The translations under genes were made by a program, and so were the position numbers. A stretch of 64,000 nt of DNA from Amycolatopsis orientalis DSM 43388 (GTDB lineage Bacteria; Actinomycetota; Actinomycetes; Mycobacteriales; Pseudonocardiaceae): contig NZ_ASXG01000046.1 in the NCBI RefSeq assembly GCF_000411975.1, positions 1 to 64,000 on the forward strand. Reading direction: 5' to 3'. Shown one piece after another: positions 45,556 to 54,273 of the stretch; the stretch's first letter is position 1, and each line of letters opens with the position of its first letter. Below the pieces are notes generated by a model. It did no database searches. It saw only the letters and a program-made list of their open reading frames with translations, and was not told the DNA's origin.

Positions 45556-46320
45556 TCACATGGCGATGCTTCCGCCGTGTTCGTCGAAATGCTTGCGCAG
45601 GTGCGCACGCAGGTAGGTGAGATGTTCGGTGATCGCCTTCTCCGCGGCCTCCGGGTCGCGGTTTTCGATCGCCTTGACGATTCGCTGATGCTGGGCGAAC
45701 GTCTCGCGCCCGACCTTGGGCGAGAGATCGAGGTAGGCCACCGGCTCGGATTCGCGGTGCAACGCGTAGATCAGCGCGGCCAGCACCCGGTTCCCGGACA
45801 TCTTCGCGATCCCCACGTGGAACTGCGCGTCGAGTTCCGCGATCATCGGGTCGTCGACGGTCCGCCGCTTCTGCTCCGCGAGGATCTCCCGCAGCCGGGC
45901 GACGTCCTCGTCCGTGCGATTCTGCGCGGCCAGCACGGCGGCGGGCGCCTCGAGGTGCTGGCGGACCATGGCGACCTCGTCGAAGTCGAGTCCGCCGAGC
46001 CGGAGCAGATTGTGCATCGACTCCTGCACGACCTGCCCCAGCGCGGTGTGGTTGACCGCCTGGACGAAGCTGCCGCCTCCGGCGCCGGGCACCTTGCGGA
46101 TCAGGCCCCGGGACTCCAGCGCCGACAGCGCCTCGCGGATCGTCGGGCGGCTCACGCTGAACTGCCGGGCCAGCTCGGTTTCCGGCGGGAGCCGGTCGCC
46201 GGTCTGCAGCTGGCCGTCCAGCACCGCCTTCTGCAGCGCCTCCTCGACCTGCTGACGCGGACGCAGCACTTTCTGGCCCAGCACCGGAGTGCTCCGCCCG
46301 GCACCGCTCGGGTTCGCCAT
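45556..46320 (-). CDS. FadR-subfamily GntR regulator
   Basis: The 254-residue protein has an N-terminal winged helix (LQTGDRLPPETELARQFSVSRPTIREALSALESRGLIRKVPGAGGGSFV) and an all-helical FCD effector domain with metal-binding residues (AELDAQFHVGIAKMSGNRVLAALI and EHLTYLRAHLRKHFDEH). Such proteins respond to small organic acids or CoA thioesters. It is the last gene of module B and the best candidate for binding the operator-like elements at 37275, 45428 and 52828. ATG 46320 has GGAGGAG upstream. Confidence 0.92.
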   Translation of the reverse strand: MANPSGAGRSTPVLGQKVLRPRQQVEEALQKAVLDGQLQTGDRLPPETELARQFSVSRPTIREALSALESRGLIRKVPGAGGGSFVQAVNHTALGQVVQESMHNLLRLGGLDFDEVAMVRQHLEAPAAVLAAQNRTDEDVARLREILAEQKRRTVDDPMIAELDAQFHVGIAKMSGNRVLAALIYALHRESEPVAYLDLSPKVGRETFAQHQRIVKAIENRDPEAAEKAITEHLTYLRAHLRKHFDEHGGSIAM

Positions 46321-46381
46321 TCCGTCTCCTCCGCCCCGCACCGACTGTGGCACCACTTCGGTCAGACAGTTTACCCGCTGC

Positions 46382-46846
46382 TCATTCCGGGCGGCATTTG
46401 ACCAGCAGCGGCATGACGCCCTCCTGGACGACCTCGTCTCGCTGGTTCACGAGCCGGTAGCGGCGTCGGAGCACCCCTCGCCTGCCGTCGCTGGTCAGCC
46501 GTTTGTCCTCGATGAGCACTTCGACCCGGATCGTGTCCCCGTCGAACACCGGACCGGTGAAGCGCCATTCCTCGATGCCGAGCAGAGCGATCGTGCTCGC
46601 CTCGAACACACCGAGCCGGGTCACGAGCCCGGTCACCACGCTCATGCCCAGCACTCCGTGCGCGATCCGCTGCCCGAACGGGCTGTCCTTCGCGAACTCG
46701 GCATTGGTGTGGATCGGGTTGTAGTCGCCCGACAGCCCGGCGAAGGTCGCGATCTCGGCGAGCCCGACGGTGCGGCCCGGCGTGGTGAAGGTGTCGCCCA
46801 CCTCGAAATCCTCGAACCAGTACGCGGGCTTGACGGCGTTTCCCAT
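46382..46846 (-). CDS. MaoC-family dehydratase (second of a pair)
   Basis: The 154-residue single hotdog protein has the R-specific hydratase motif: Asp and His in SGDYNPIHTNAEFAKDSPFGQRIAHGVLGMSV. It hydrates trans-2-enoyl-CoA to the R-3-hydroxyacyl-CoA. Its ATG overlaps the stop of the other MaoC gene as TGATG. The pair may form a heterodimer, as split MaoC hydratases do in actinobacteria. Confidence 0.88.
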   Translation of the reverse strand: MGNAVKPAYWFEDFEVGDTFTTPGRTVGLAEIATFAGLSGDYNPIHTNAEFAKDSPFGQRIAHGVLGMSVVTGLVTRLGVFEASTIALLGIEEWRFTGPVFDGDTIRVEVLIEDKRLTSDGRRGVLRRRYRLVNQRDEVVQEGVMPLLVKCRPE

Positions 46847-47319
46847 CAGGCGCTCCCCTCTTCGGCGGACCCGAAGGCCCGCGTTTTGATCATCCGGGTC
46901 GAGTCGTAGGTCGCGACCGTCTCGCCCTTGGAGTTGACGACCGTGTTGCTGGTCTTGACCACGCCCCGGTCGCCGCGCGAGGTCAGGCGTTTCGAGACGA
47001 AGTCGATCCGCGTTCCGATCGTGTCGCCCGCGTACACCGGCGCCTGCCAGCGCGGAGTCAGGTCCAGCAGCGCGAGACCGGTGCCGCGGGTCACCCCGGC
47101 GCTCAGGACCAGTCCTTCGGCGAGCGACAGCGTGAGCATGCCCGGCGCGATCCGGCCCGAGTAGTGCTCGGGCCGGCTCACGTACTCCAGGTCGAGGAAG
47201 GTCGGGGTCGAGAACCCGCACAGCGTCACGAAGGCCGAGATGTCGTAGTCGGTGACGGTCCGGCGCGGGGTCTCGATCCGCTGGCCGTCGTGGTAGTCCT
47301 CGAAATAAAGGCCGGTCAT
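46846..47319 (-). CDS. MaoC-like protein (first of a pair)
   Basis: The 157-residue hotdog protein shares the fold and the C-terminal strands (PVYAGDTIGTRIDFVSKRLTSRGDRGVVKTS) but the usual D-x4-H dyad is replaced by TFLDLEYVSRPEHYSGRIAPGMLTLSL, where Pro stands at the catalytic Asp region and His is absent before the conserved G-R-I-A-P-G turn. This fits a non-catalytic partner of the downstream MaoC protein. It lies four bases after the acyl-CoA dehydrogenase gene. Confidence 0.8.
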   Translation of the reverse strand: MTGLYFEDYHDGQRIETPRRTVTDYDISAFVTLCGFSTPTFLDLEYVSRPEHYSGRIAPGMLTLSLAEGLVLSAGVTRGTGLALLDLTPRWQAPVYAGDTIGTRIDFVSKRLTSRGDRGVVKTSNTVVNSKGETVATYDSTRMIKTRAFGSAEEGSA

Positions 47320-47323
47320 GGCG

Positions 47324-48502
47324 TCAGTACGACTTCGGCATCCCCAGCACCTTGTGGCTGAGGTAGTTGAGCACCATGTTGGGCGAGACGGGGGCGACCT
47401 GGAACACGCGGTTGTCGCGGAACTTCCGCTCGATGTCGTATTCCTTGGCCAGCCCGAATCCGCCGTGCGTCTGCATGCAGGCCTCGGCCAGCTCCCAGGA
47501 CGCCTCGGCGGCCAGGAACTTCGCCATGTTGGCGAGCGCGCCCGCGTTTTCCGCCTTGGCGTCGTAGGCCGCGGCCGCCTTCCAGCGCATCGCGTCGGCG
47601 GCTTCAAGGTGGGCGTAACCCTTGGCGATCGGGTGCTGGATTCCCTGGTTCGCGCCGATCGGCTTGCCGAACAAGACGCGCTCGTTCGCGTATTTCACCG
47701 CCCGGTCGACGAACCAGCGACCGTCTCCGATGCATTCGGCGGCGATCACGATCCGCTCGGCGTTCAGTCCGTCGAAAAGGTATTTGAAGCCCATGCCCTC
47801 TTCGCCGATCAGCGCGTCGCCGGGCACCCGCAGGTCGTCGATGAACAGCTCGTAGGTGTGGTGGTTGAAGATCAGCGGGATCTTCTTCATCGACAGCCGA
47901 GCCGGGTCGACGTCGCGGATGTCGACGAGGAAGCACGAGATGCCGAGTCCGGGCTTGGCCGGGTCGGGCGAAGGGCTCGTGCGGGCCATGATCACCATCA
48001 GATCGGTGTAGGCAGCGCGGGAGATGAACACCTTCTGCCCGTTGAACACCCAGTCGTCGCCGTCTCGGCGCGCCGTGGTGGCGAGCTTCGAGGTCTCGGT
48101 CCCGGCATTCGGCTCGGTGAGCGCGAACGTGGTCAGCCGCACGTCTCCGCTGGTGATCTGCGGCAGCCACTTCTTCTTCAGTTCATCCGAGCCGTGGCCG
48201 ACCACGATGCCCATGGCGAACATCGCCGCGTGGATCGCCGCGCCCGCCCCTCCGGACCGGTTGATCTCCTCGGTGATCACCGACGCCTCGGTGACGCCGA
48301 GTCCCCAGCCGCCGTACTCCTCGGGAATCATCACCGAGTGCAGGCCGGCCTTCTCCGCGGCCTTGGCGAATTCCTCCGGGAACGCGTCGCGTTCGTCGAC
48401 CTCCCGGTAGTAGTCGTCGGAAAACCGCGATGTCACCGCCTTCGCGGCCTGCAGGACGTCGTCCAAAGTGGCCTCGGGCGCCATGGATTCGACTGTGGTC
48501 AT
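47324..48502 (-). CDS. Acyl-CoA dehydrogenase (module B)
   Basis: The 392-residue flavoenzyme has the family signatures FALTEPNAGTETSKLATTA and a C-terminal ACMQTHGGFGLAKEYDIERKFRDNRVFQVAPVSPNMVLNYLSH. It introduces a 2,3-double bond into an acyl-CoA and passes electrons to ETF. The catalytic base position is hard to fix by eye. It lies between the module B CoA transferase and the MaoC pair, matching the order activation, dehydrogenation, hydration. Confidence 0.9.
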   Translation of the reverse strand: MTTVESMAPEATLDDVLQAAKAVTSRFSDDYYREVDERDAFPEEFAKAAEKAGLHSVMIPEEYGGWGLGVTEASVITEEINRSGGAGAAIHAAMFAMGIVVGHGSDELKKKWLPQITSGDVRLTTFALTEPNAGTETSKLATTARRDGDDWVFNGQKVFISRAAYTDLMVIMARTSPSPDPAKPGLGISCFLVDIRDVDPARLSMKKIPLIFNHHTYELFIDDLRVPGDALIGEEGMGFKYLFDGLNAERIVIAAECIGDGRWFVDRAVKYANERVLFGKPIGANQGIQHPIAKGYAHLEAADAMRWKAAAAYDAKAENAGALANMAKFLAAEASWELAEACMQTHGGFGLAKEYDIERKFRDNRVFQVAPVSPNMVLNYLSHKVLGMPKSY

Positions 48503-48546
48503 CTCGTACCGCACCTCTCGTGTCCGCCCGCAACGGGCGCTGGTCA

Positions 48547-49761
48547 TCAGTGGTCGGGGCCGAACGCCCCGTGCGCGGCCAGTTCCCGGATCTCTCCTTC
48601 GCCGGCCCCGATTTCGGCGAGCACCTCCGCGCGGTGCTCGCCGAGCCGCGGCACCCGGGCCGGGGCGGCCGAGGCGAACCCGGTCGGGTCCTTCGGCTGC
48701 CGCAGCGTGCCGCCGATCGCGTCGTCGACATCGATGAACGTGCCGCGCGCCGCGAAATGGCCGTCCTCGACGACCTCGGCCATCGTCAGCACCGGCGCGA
48801 CCGGCACGTCCGCCGCGGTCAGCGCCTTCACGACCTCGTCGCGAGGCAGTTCCTTGCTCCAGGACTCGAGAAGCGACTCGACCTCCCGCTGCCGGCTCGC
48901 CCGCTCCAGGTACGTGGCGTACCGGGGGTCCTCGCCCAGCTCGGGTTTGCCCATCGCAGCGCACAACCGCACCCAGAAGTCGTCGCGGTTGACCCCGACG
49001 TTGTAGAACCCGTCGGCCGCCTCGAAAGTGCCGTACGGAACGCCGTGGAAATCGTTGGCCCCCGCGGTTTTCGCGAGCTTCGCGTCGGTGGATTGCACGC
49101 GGGCGAGCGCGACCGTCGCCAGCGGCAGGGTGCATTCGGTCAGCGCGAGGTCGACAAGTCGCCCGGACCCGGTCTGCTCGCGCTCGCGCAGGCCCAGCAG
49201 CACCGACGCGTGCGCGGTCATGCCGGTCACGATGTCGCCGAGGGCGAACCCGCACCAGGTGGGCCTGCCCTCGCGGTCGCGGGTCAGCGCGGTGGCTCCC
49301 GAAACCGCCTCGGCGACCATCGCGAGACCCGCCCGGTTGGCGTCCTCGCCGGTGTCGCGCAGGCCGAACCCGCTCATGCTGACCACGATCAGCCGCGGAT
49401 AGCGTTGCCGGAGCGTCTCCGGGTGGATGCCGAGCCGGTCGAGCGCCCCGGCCCGCATGTTGGTGAGGACGACGTCGGCGCCCTCCAGCAGACGGTGCAG
49501 CACCGAGGACCCGGCGGCGGATTTGAGGTCCAGTGCGAGGCTGCGCTTGCGCCGGTTGAGCGAGGCGAAATACCCGGACATGGCGCCCTCGCCGGATTTC
49601 CGGATGGGCTCGCGCGCCCGGGTGAGTTCCCCTTGCGGCGGCTCGATTTTCACCACGTCCGCGCCCTCGTCGGCCAGCAGCATCCCGCAGTACGGCCCGG
49701 CGATCAGGTGGCACAGTTCGACGACCTTGACCCCGGCGAGCGGACCCTGCGCGGCGCTCAT
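48547..49761 (-). CDS. CaiB/BaiF family CoA transferase (module B)
   Basis: The 404-residue class III CoA transferase has LAGVKVVELCHLIAGPYCGMLLADEGADVVKIEPPQGE, LNRRKRSLALDLKS and the mid-domain SGFGLRDTGEDANRAGLAMVAEAVSG. The residue at the usual catalytic Asp position appears as EDANRAGL, so the nucleophile should be checked. ATG 49761 is favoured over an Arg-rich upstream extension and overlaps the MmgE/PrpD stop (ATGA). Confidence 0.88.
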   Translation of the reverse strand: MSAAQGPLAGVKVVELCHLIAGPYCGMLLADEGADVVKIEPPQGELTRAREPIRKSGEGAMSGYFASLNRRKRSLALDLKSAAGSSVLHRLLEGADVVLTNMRAGALDRLGIHPETLRQRYPRLIVVSMSGFGLRDTGEDANRAGLAMVAEAVSGATALTRDREGRPTWCGFALGDIVTGMTAHASVLLGLREREQTGSGRLVDLALTECTLPLATVALARVQSTDAKLAKTAGANDFHGVPYGTFEAADGFYNVGVNRDDFWVRLCAAMGKPELGEDPRYATYLERASRQREVESLLESWSKELPRDEVVKALTAADVPVAPVLTMAEVVEDGHFAARGTFIDVDDAIGGTLRQPKDPTGFASAAPARVPRLGEHRAEVLAEIGAGEGEIRELAAHGAFGPDH

Positions 49762-51158
49762 CGGGCACCCGCTTCGGCAGACGGACGCGCGAGCAGGTCG
49801 AGCAGCTGCGACGCCGGAGCGTCGGCAATCAGCGAACGCACTGTGTCCCACAGCTCCGGCGCGCCGACGACGGCTCCGCCGTGCTGCAGGCAATCAGCGG
49901 CCTTGGCGTGCAGCTGTTCGACGGTCAGACGCGCCTCCGGACTGCCGGAAACCGTGTCCGTACCGAAGGTGCGGACGCTCCCGTCGGTGAGCCGGACCTC
50001 GGCGGTGACCGGTGCCATAGCAAGGAAATCGACGGCATCGGACGCCTCCACGACGACCCGCTCGGCAGCGAACCCGCCGACGACCGGATCGCGCAGCCGA
50101 TCCTCGGCGAAGTCGCCGATCAGCACCGCTCCGCGGTGGAGCGCGACGCTGGCGGTGTAGGCAGCGCAGAACTGCGCGTCGACCACGTTCGCGGTGTGCG
50201 GATCGTAGTCTCGGCCGACCATGTTGACGGCCTGCCCGCTCGTCCGGAACGTCAGCCGGGCGATGTCGGCGGGCGCGATCCCGGATTCCCGGATACGCAG
50301 CGCCACGTCGATCGGGGCGTGTGTGAACCGACACGACGGGTACGGCTTCAGACTCAGATCGGTGAGGTAGCCCGCTGTCCCGGCACCATCGCGCAGAACG
50401 TCGGGATCGAGCGATCCGTCCTGGTAGAGGTTGACGAAACCGGCGCGGCCGTCGAAGACCTGGCGCGGCCCGTCGACCCCGGCACCCGCGAGCGCCGCGC
50501 CGAACAATACGTCCTTTGCCACGACGGCGGGCTGGAAGCGTTTGGCGAGCGTGCCGTCGATAATGGACTGGAGACTGCCGGACGTCTGCGCGAGCTGATG
50601 TCCCAGCAGGCTCAGCGTGCGGCCGGCCTCCCAGCGACGCAGCCGGGCGATCGCCAGCGCGGCCCCGATTCCGCCGCTGATGACGCTGTAGTTCCAGCCC
50701 CGGCTGCCCTTCGGCCCGCCGGCCCGGCCCACCCGCATCGCGCCGTCCAGCCCGGCCGCGAGCGCGGTCAGGAACTCGTGTCCGCCCACCTCCGGACGCG
50801 AGTCCTGGACATCGGCGAGCAACGCGGGGAGGACGACGCTCGCGGCGTGCAGCGGCACTTTATCGTCGGTGTCGTCGTAGTCGAGGGCGTGCAGCGCGCC
50901 GGCATTGAGCACCGCGGCGACCGGAGCCGACGCGGTGGCCGCCGTTCCCCACACGGTGGCGTTTCCCGGTCCCCACGCGGAGAACGCCGCACGCGCCTCG
51001 GGAAGTCCGGGAGCGTGCAGTCCGCCCAGCGCCACTGCGAGGCTGTCGAACAGCACCTCGGCCGCGGCGTCGACAGTCTCCGGGGCGAGGTCCTCGTACC
51101 GCATCCCGGCCCCGTGCTCCGCGAGCACGACGGCGAGGTCGGTGACCGTAGTCGTCAT
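49758..51158 (-). CDS. MmgE/PrpD family protein 1
   Basis: The 466-residue protein matches the MmgE/PrpD fold (2-methylcitrate dehydratase, cis-aconitate decarboxylase, iminodisuccinate epimerase): LFDSLAVALGGLHAPGLPEARAAF, NAGALHALDYDDTDDKVPLHAASVVLPALLA with the His/Asp active-site loop, and LSLKPYPSCRFTHAPIDVAL where PrpD has K-x-Y-P-x-C. The substrate here is not citrate-like by context alone. It is coupled to both neighbours by ATGA overlaps. Confidence 0.85.
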   Translation of the reverse strand: MTTTVTDLAVVLAEHGAGMRYEDLAPETVDAAAEVLFDSLAVALGGLHAPGLPEARAAFSAWGPGNATVWGTAATASAPVAAVLNAGALHALDYDDTDDKVPLHAASVVLPALLADVQDSRPEVGGHEFLTALAAGLDGAMRVGRAGGPKGSRGWNYSVISGGIGAALAIARLRRWEAGRTLSLLGHQLAQTSGSLQSIIDGTLAKRFQPAVVAKDVLFGAALAGAGVDGPRQVFDGRAGFVNLYQDGSLDPDVLRDGAGTAGYLTDLSLKPYPSCRFTHAPIDVALRIRESGIAPADIARLTFRTSGQAVNMVGRDYDPHTANVVDAQFCAAYTASVALHRGAVLIGDFAEDRLRDPVVGGFAAERVVVEASDAVDFLAMAPVTAEVRLTDGSVRTFGTDTVSGSPEARLTVEQLHAKAADCLQHGGAVVGAPELWDTVRSLIADAPASQLLDLLARPSAEAGAR

Positions 51159-51595
51159 CGGATCTCCTCGGAATCGTCCACTTCGAATTCGAACAGCCGG
51201 ACCGGCTCGGTTTCCCGCACGCGCATCCGCACCCGCAAATCCGGCCGCAGCGCGTCCCACGGCGCGTCGATCCGGCTCAGGCACCGGATTCCCTCGTCGA
51301 GATCGACCAGGCACAGGACGTAGGGCGCTTCGCCGGCGAACGTCGCCGGCGCGACGGAAACCTCGGTGTAGCTGTACAACGTGCCGCGTCCGCCGAGGTC
51401 GATCCACTCCAGTTCGCTGCCCCAGCATTCGGGGCAGATCGGCTTGGGCGGAAAAGTCAGGTGTGCGCATCCGGCGCACCGCGTGGTGCGCAGGACGCCA
51501 GCGGCGAGCCCGCCCCAAAACGGCTCGGTGAACTCTGTCCGCCGCGGCGGGTAGGCCAGCGTCTCCGCGGCCGCCGACGGTTCTGCGGTCGTCAT
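51155..51595 (-). CDS. DUF35 OB-fold and zinc-ribbon protein
   Basis: The 146-residue protein has a rubredoxin-like zinc ribbon (LRTTRCAGCAHLTFPPKPICPECWGSELEWIDL, four Cys) followed by an OB fold (GTLYSYTEVSVAPATF ... YVLCLVDLDEGIRCLSRI). DUF35 proteins pair with a thiolase-like partner encoded next door, forming acyl-CoA-handling complexes, for example in steroid side-chain cleavage as aldolases. AGGAGG is seven bases upstream of its ATG, 11 bases after the thiolase gene. Confidence 0.9.
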   Translation of the reverse strand: MTTAEPSAAAETLAYPPRRTEFTEPFWGGLAAGVLRTTRCAGCAHLTFPPKPICPECWGSELEWIDLGGRGTLYSYTEVSVAPATFAGEAPYVLCLVDLDEGIRCLSRIDAPWDALRPDLRVRMRVRETEPVRLFEFEVDDSEEIR

Positions 51596-51606
51596 CCGTG
51601 CTCCTC

Positions 51607-52785
51607 CTATCCCGCGTCGGCGCTGGCGAGGATGTGCATCAGCGTCGCGTTGTAGTCCCCGAGTTCTCCCGTCACCGCACCGATTCCGGCGTCGCGCACC
51701 TGCCGCTCCCCCGCCTCGCCGCGCAACTGCTGCACGGCCTCGAAGACGTTGTAGAGCGGGGTCACGTGCGGGGGGTGGCCCCGGCTGCCGCAGCCGCCCG
51801 ACGGCGAAATCGGAAGCTCGCCGCCGAGCGTGGTCGCCCCGGCCGCCGCGGCCTCTCCGCCGGTGCCGGGAGCGAACAAGCCGATCGACTCGCTCAGAAT
51901 CAGCTCCACGATCGAGCAGGGCGCGTAGACCTCGGCGAAGTCCAGATCGGACACCGCGATGCCGGCCTCGGAGTACGCCTTGCCCGAAGCAATGCGCGCC
52001 GATTCGAATTCGGTCAGGGGCCGCGGCCGGCTCGACACCTGGTGCACGCCCTCGTGGTGGAACCCGCGAGAGACCACGTCCACGTAGCGATTTCCCAGCG
52101 AGCGCGCGACCTCCGGCGCGGCGAGCACGATGGCGACCGCGCCGTCGGACCGCGGCGGGACGTCGAGCAGCCCGAGCGGCTTCACGATGTCGCGAGCCGC
52201 CACGACGTCCTCGACGGTGATCGGCTTGCGCAACTGCGCGAGCGGGTTCATCGAGGCGTGATAGCGGTTTTTCACCGGGATCGCGGCCAGTTGCTCTCGC
52301 GTCAGGCCGTACTCGTGCATGTAGCGCACCGCGTTGAACGCGTACCACGCGATCGGGGTGACCCCGAACGGAACGTGGAAGTCGACGTCGCCGACCGCGC
52401 GCATCGACCACGTCATGTGCTCCCCGGTCGGGACGTGCAGTTCCTTGTTGACGCCGAGCGCCACCGCGACCTTCGCTTTGCCCGAGGCGACCCGTTCCAG
52501 CGCGACGTCGAAAGCGATCGAGCCGGTCAGCCCGTTGCCGAGGACCTCCATCAGGATGTCGCCGACCGCCATCTCGAGATAGCCGGCCATGAAGGTGCCG
52601 AAGTACCGCTGCTCCGCGTACGGCCGGGGCGTGGAAAAGATCAGCGCGTCGATGTCCTTCTTCGCGAGACCCGCGTCGGCGACCGCCTCGACCAGCGCCG
52701 CCAGCATCATTTCGTGTTCGAGCCGGTCGAGGTGCTTGCCCACGGGCAACGCGCCGATGCCCACCACGGACGCCATCGGCCTCAT
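51607..52785 (-). CDS. Thiolase-family protein (DUF35 partner)
   Basis: The 392-residue protein is thiolase-fold but of the non-classical SCP2/DUF35-partner type: MASVVGIGALPVG at the start, FAEVYAPCSIVELILSESIGLF in the middle and SPSGGCGSRGHPPHVTPLYNVFEAVQQLRGEAG near the end, where classical thiolases have NxxGGAIAxGHP. The usual first Cys nucleophile loop is not clear. It may catalyse thiolysis or, like Ltp-type proteins, retro-aldol cleavage. It is the first gene of module B. Confidence 0.85.
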   Translation of the reverse strand: MRPMASVVGIGALPVGKHLDRLEHEMMLAALVEAVADAGLAKKDIDALIFSTPRPYAEQRYFGTFMAGYLEMAVGDILMEVLGNGLTGSIAFDVALERVASGKAKVAVALGVNKELHVPTGEHMTWSMRAVGDVDFHVPFGVTPIAWYAFNAVRYMHEYGLTREQLAAIPVKNRYHASMNPLAQLRKPITVEDVVAARDIVKPLGLLDVPPRSDGAVAIVLAAPEVARSLGNRYVDVVSRGFHHEGVHQVSSRPRPLTEFESARIASGKAYSEAGIAVSDLDFAEVYAPCSIVELILSESIGLFAPGTGGEAAAAGATTLGGELPISPSGGCGSRGHPPHVTPLYNVFEAVQQLRGEAGERQVRDAGIGAVTGELGDYNATLMHILASADAG

Positions 52786-52827
52786 CGGACCTCGCCTCCC
52801 GTCTGCCCTCGCAGTAGATCTGTCATT

Positions 52828-52855
52828 ATAGCAATCTGCTTATTGTCTTACATTA
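52828..52855. promoter_or_regulatory. Shared operator-like element, module B promoter
   Basis: This 28-base segment is 25/28 identical to the inverted copy at 45428-45455. On the minus strand TATAAT (52825-52830) provides a good -10 box about 40 bases from the thiolase ATG, so a protein bound here would cover the promoter. It includes TTGTCTTACAT with the TGT-N3-ACA symmetry of GntR sites, and begins CTGTCATTATAGC, resembling the motif at 45416 and 37300. Confidence 0.6.
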
Positions 52856-52902
52856 GATTGGTTGCAGGTGCCCGCTGTCAAGGACCTGCCGAGTGGTGCG
52901 CG

Positions 52903-54273
52903 TTACCGCGGCGAGAACGCCCGGAACAGCCGGGCAAGGCTCGCCAGCGACTCGAGCCGGGGCAAGTCCCACAGCAGGCCCGCGAGTTCGCGCACCTGCG
53001 CGCCGGGCAGCGCTGCCGCCGCCAGCGCCGCGAACTTCGCGTGCACCTCGCCGTCGGTCATCGGGTGCTCCGGGTGTCCCTTCGGCACGTCCGCGGAGAG
53101 CGTCACCGAACCGGAAGGGGATCGCACGACGAGTTCGGTCGGGCAGCTGTCCCGGGTCGCCCGAGCGGTCAGGTCTTCGCGTTCCACCACGGAAATGCGG
53201 TCCATCACGGACAGCAGCTCGGGGTCTCGCAGCCGCTCCGGCGTGAAAGCCGCGTCCGTCAGCCTGCCGTCGACGAACGCCGCGGCCATCAGGTACGGCA
53301 TGCTGTGGTCGGCGGTCTCACGGGTCGCCGGCCGCCATTTCTCGGCGGCGTCGCCTCGGCCGCCGCCGATCGCCCGCCACGCGTTGGCGCACGTCGCCAC
53401 CTCGATCGCCGCTACCTGCGCGAGGTCGACCCGCTCACGTGCCTCGGTGACGAGATCGACCGGGACCTGCCCCCAGTAGCAGGCCGGATGCCGTTTCAGG
53501 CTCGCCCGCCGGATCGCCGCGCACTCGGCGGGCGCCGGGTCCCAGCCGAATTCCGGCCATACCCGTTCGAGCAGACCGTCCTTGCCCTCGAAGGGTGCTG
53601 GCGGACCGGTCATCCCGGCCGCCGCCAGCCGGACCGCGAACGTGGCCGTCAGCGCGGCGTGCCCGGTCGCGGCCGCCTTCCACTCCGACAGCTCGCCGAA
53701 GCGCGTAACTCGCAGCGGAATCGCGGGCACGACCGCGAGCGACAGGGCGTGCGCGGTCTTTTCCGCGGACAGGCCGAGAAGTTTGGCTTGCCCTGCGGCG
53801 ATCCCGAGCGAGCAGTAGATCCCCTGGTCCCAGCCAAGGTCCGGCGGAACGGCCTCGGCGAGCCGCGTCGCGACTTCGTAGGCCACGGCGATCGCGGTGA
53901 CCAGATCGGCCCCCGTGCCGTCGGCAGCTTCGGTCATCGCCAGCAGCGCCGGGATCATGTCGCTGGGGTGGCCGGAAACCCCGAAGTCGTTGAAATCGAG
54001 GTAGCGGTCGGCGGTGGCGTTGGCGAAGCCCGCCAAGTCCACCAGCACTCGCTCGGCTTCCCCGTACACCGACGCGACCAACGCGCCGCCGGAGCCGCGC
54101 ACCGTTTCCCGCGCGACGCGAGCGGGGCCGCTCGCGAATCCGCCCGCTCCGCAGCCCACGGTGTCCAGCGTGTGCCGCACCACGCTGTCCACAGTGGATT
54201 CACTGAGGCTGGCGCGATCGATCCCCGAGACAAGGCCTACTAAGGACTTGAGCACGGTGTCCATGCGAGTCAC
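52903..54273 (-). CDS. MmgE/PrpD family protein 2
   Basis: The 456-residue protein has the fold pattern VVRHTLDTVGCGAGGFASGPARVARE, ATADRYLDFNDFGVSGHPSDMIPALLAM, and ASLKRHPACYWGQVPVDLV where the basic Lys/Arg-His-Pro-x-Cys region lies. It differs clearly from paralog 1. The last gene of module C, its GTG start overlaps the stop of paralog 3 (GTGA); an ATG nine bases in is an alternative. Confidence 0.83.
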   Translation of the reverse strand: MTRMDTVLKSLVGLVSGIDRASLSESTVDSVVRHTLDTVGCGAGGFASGPARVARETVRGSGGALVASVYGEAERVLVDLAGFANATADRYLDFNDFGVSGHPSDMIPALLAMTEAADGTGADLVTAIAVAYEVATRLAEAVPPDLGWDQGIYCSLGIAAGQAKLLGLSAEKTAHALSLAVVPAIPLRVTRFGELSEWKAAATGHAALTATFAVRLAAAGMTGPPAPFEGKDGLLERVWPEFGWDPAPAECAAIRRASLKRHPACYWGQVPVDLVTEARERVDLAQVAAIEVATCANAWRAIGGGRGDAAEKWRPATRETADHSMPYLMAAAFVDGRLTDAAFTPERLRDPELLSVMDRISVVEREDLTARATRDSCPTELVVRSPSGSVTLSADVPKGHPEHPMTDGEVHAKFAALAAAALPGAQVRELAGLLWDLPRLESLASLARLFRAFSPR

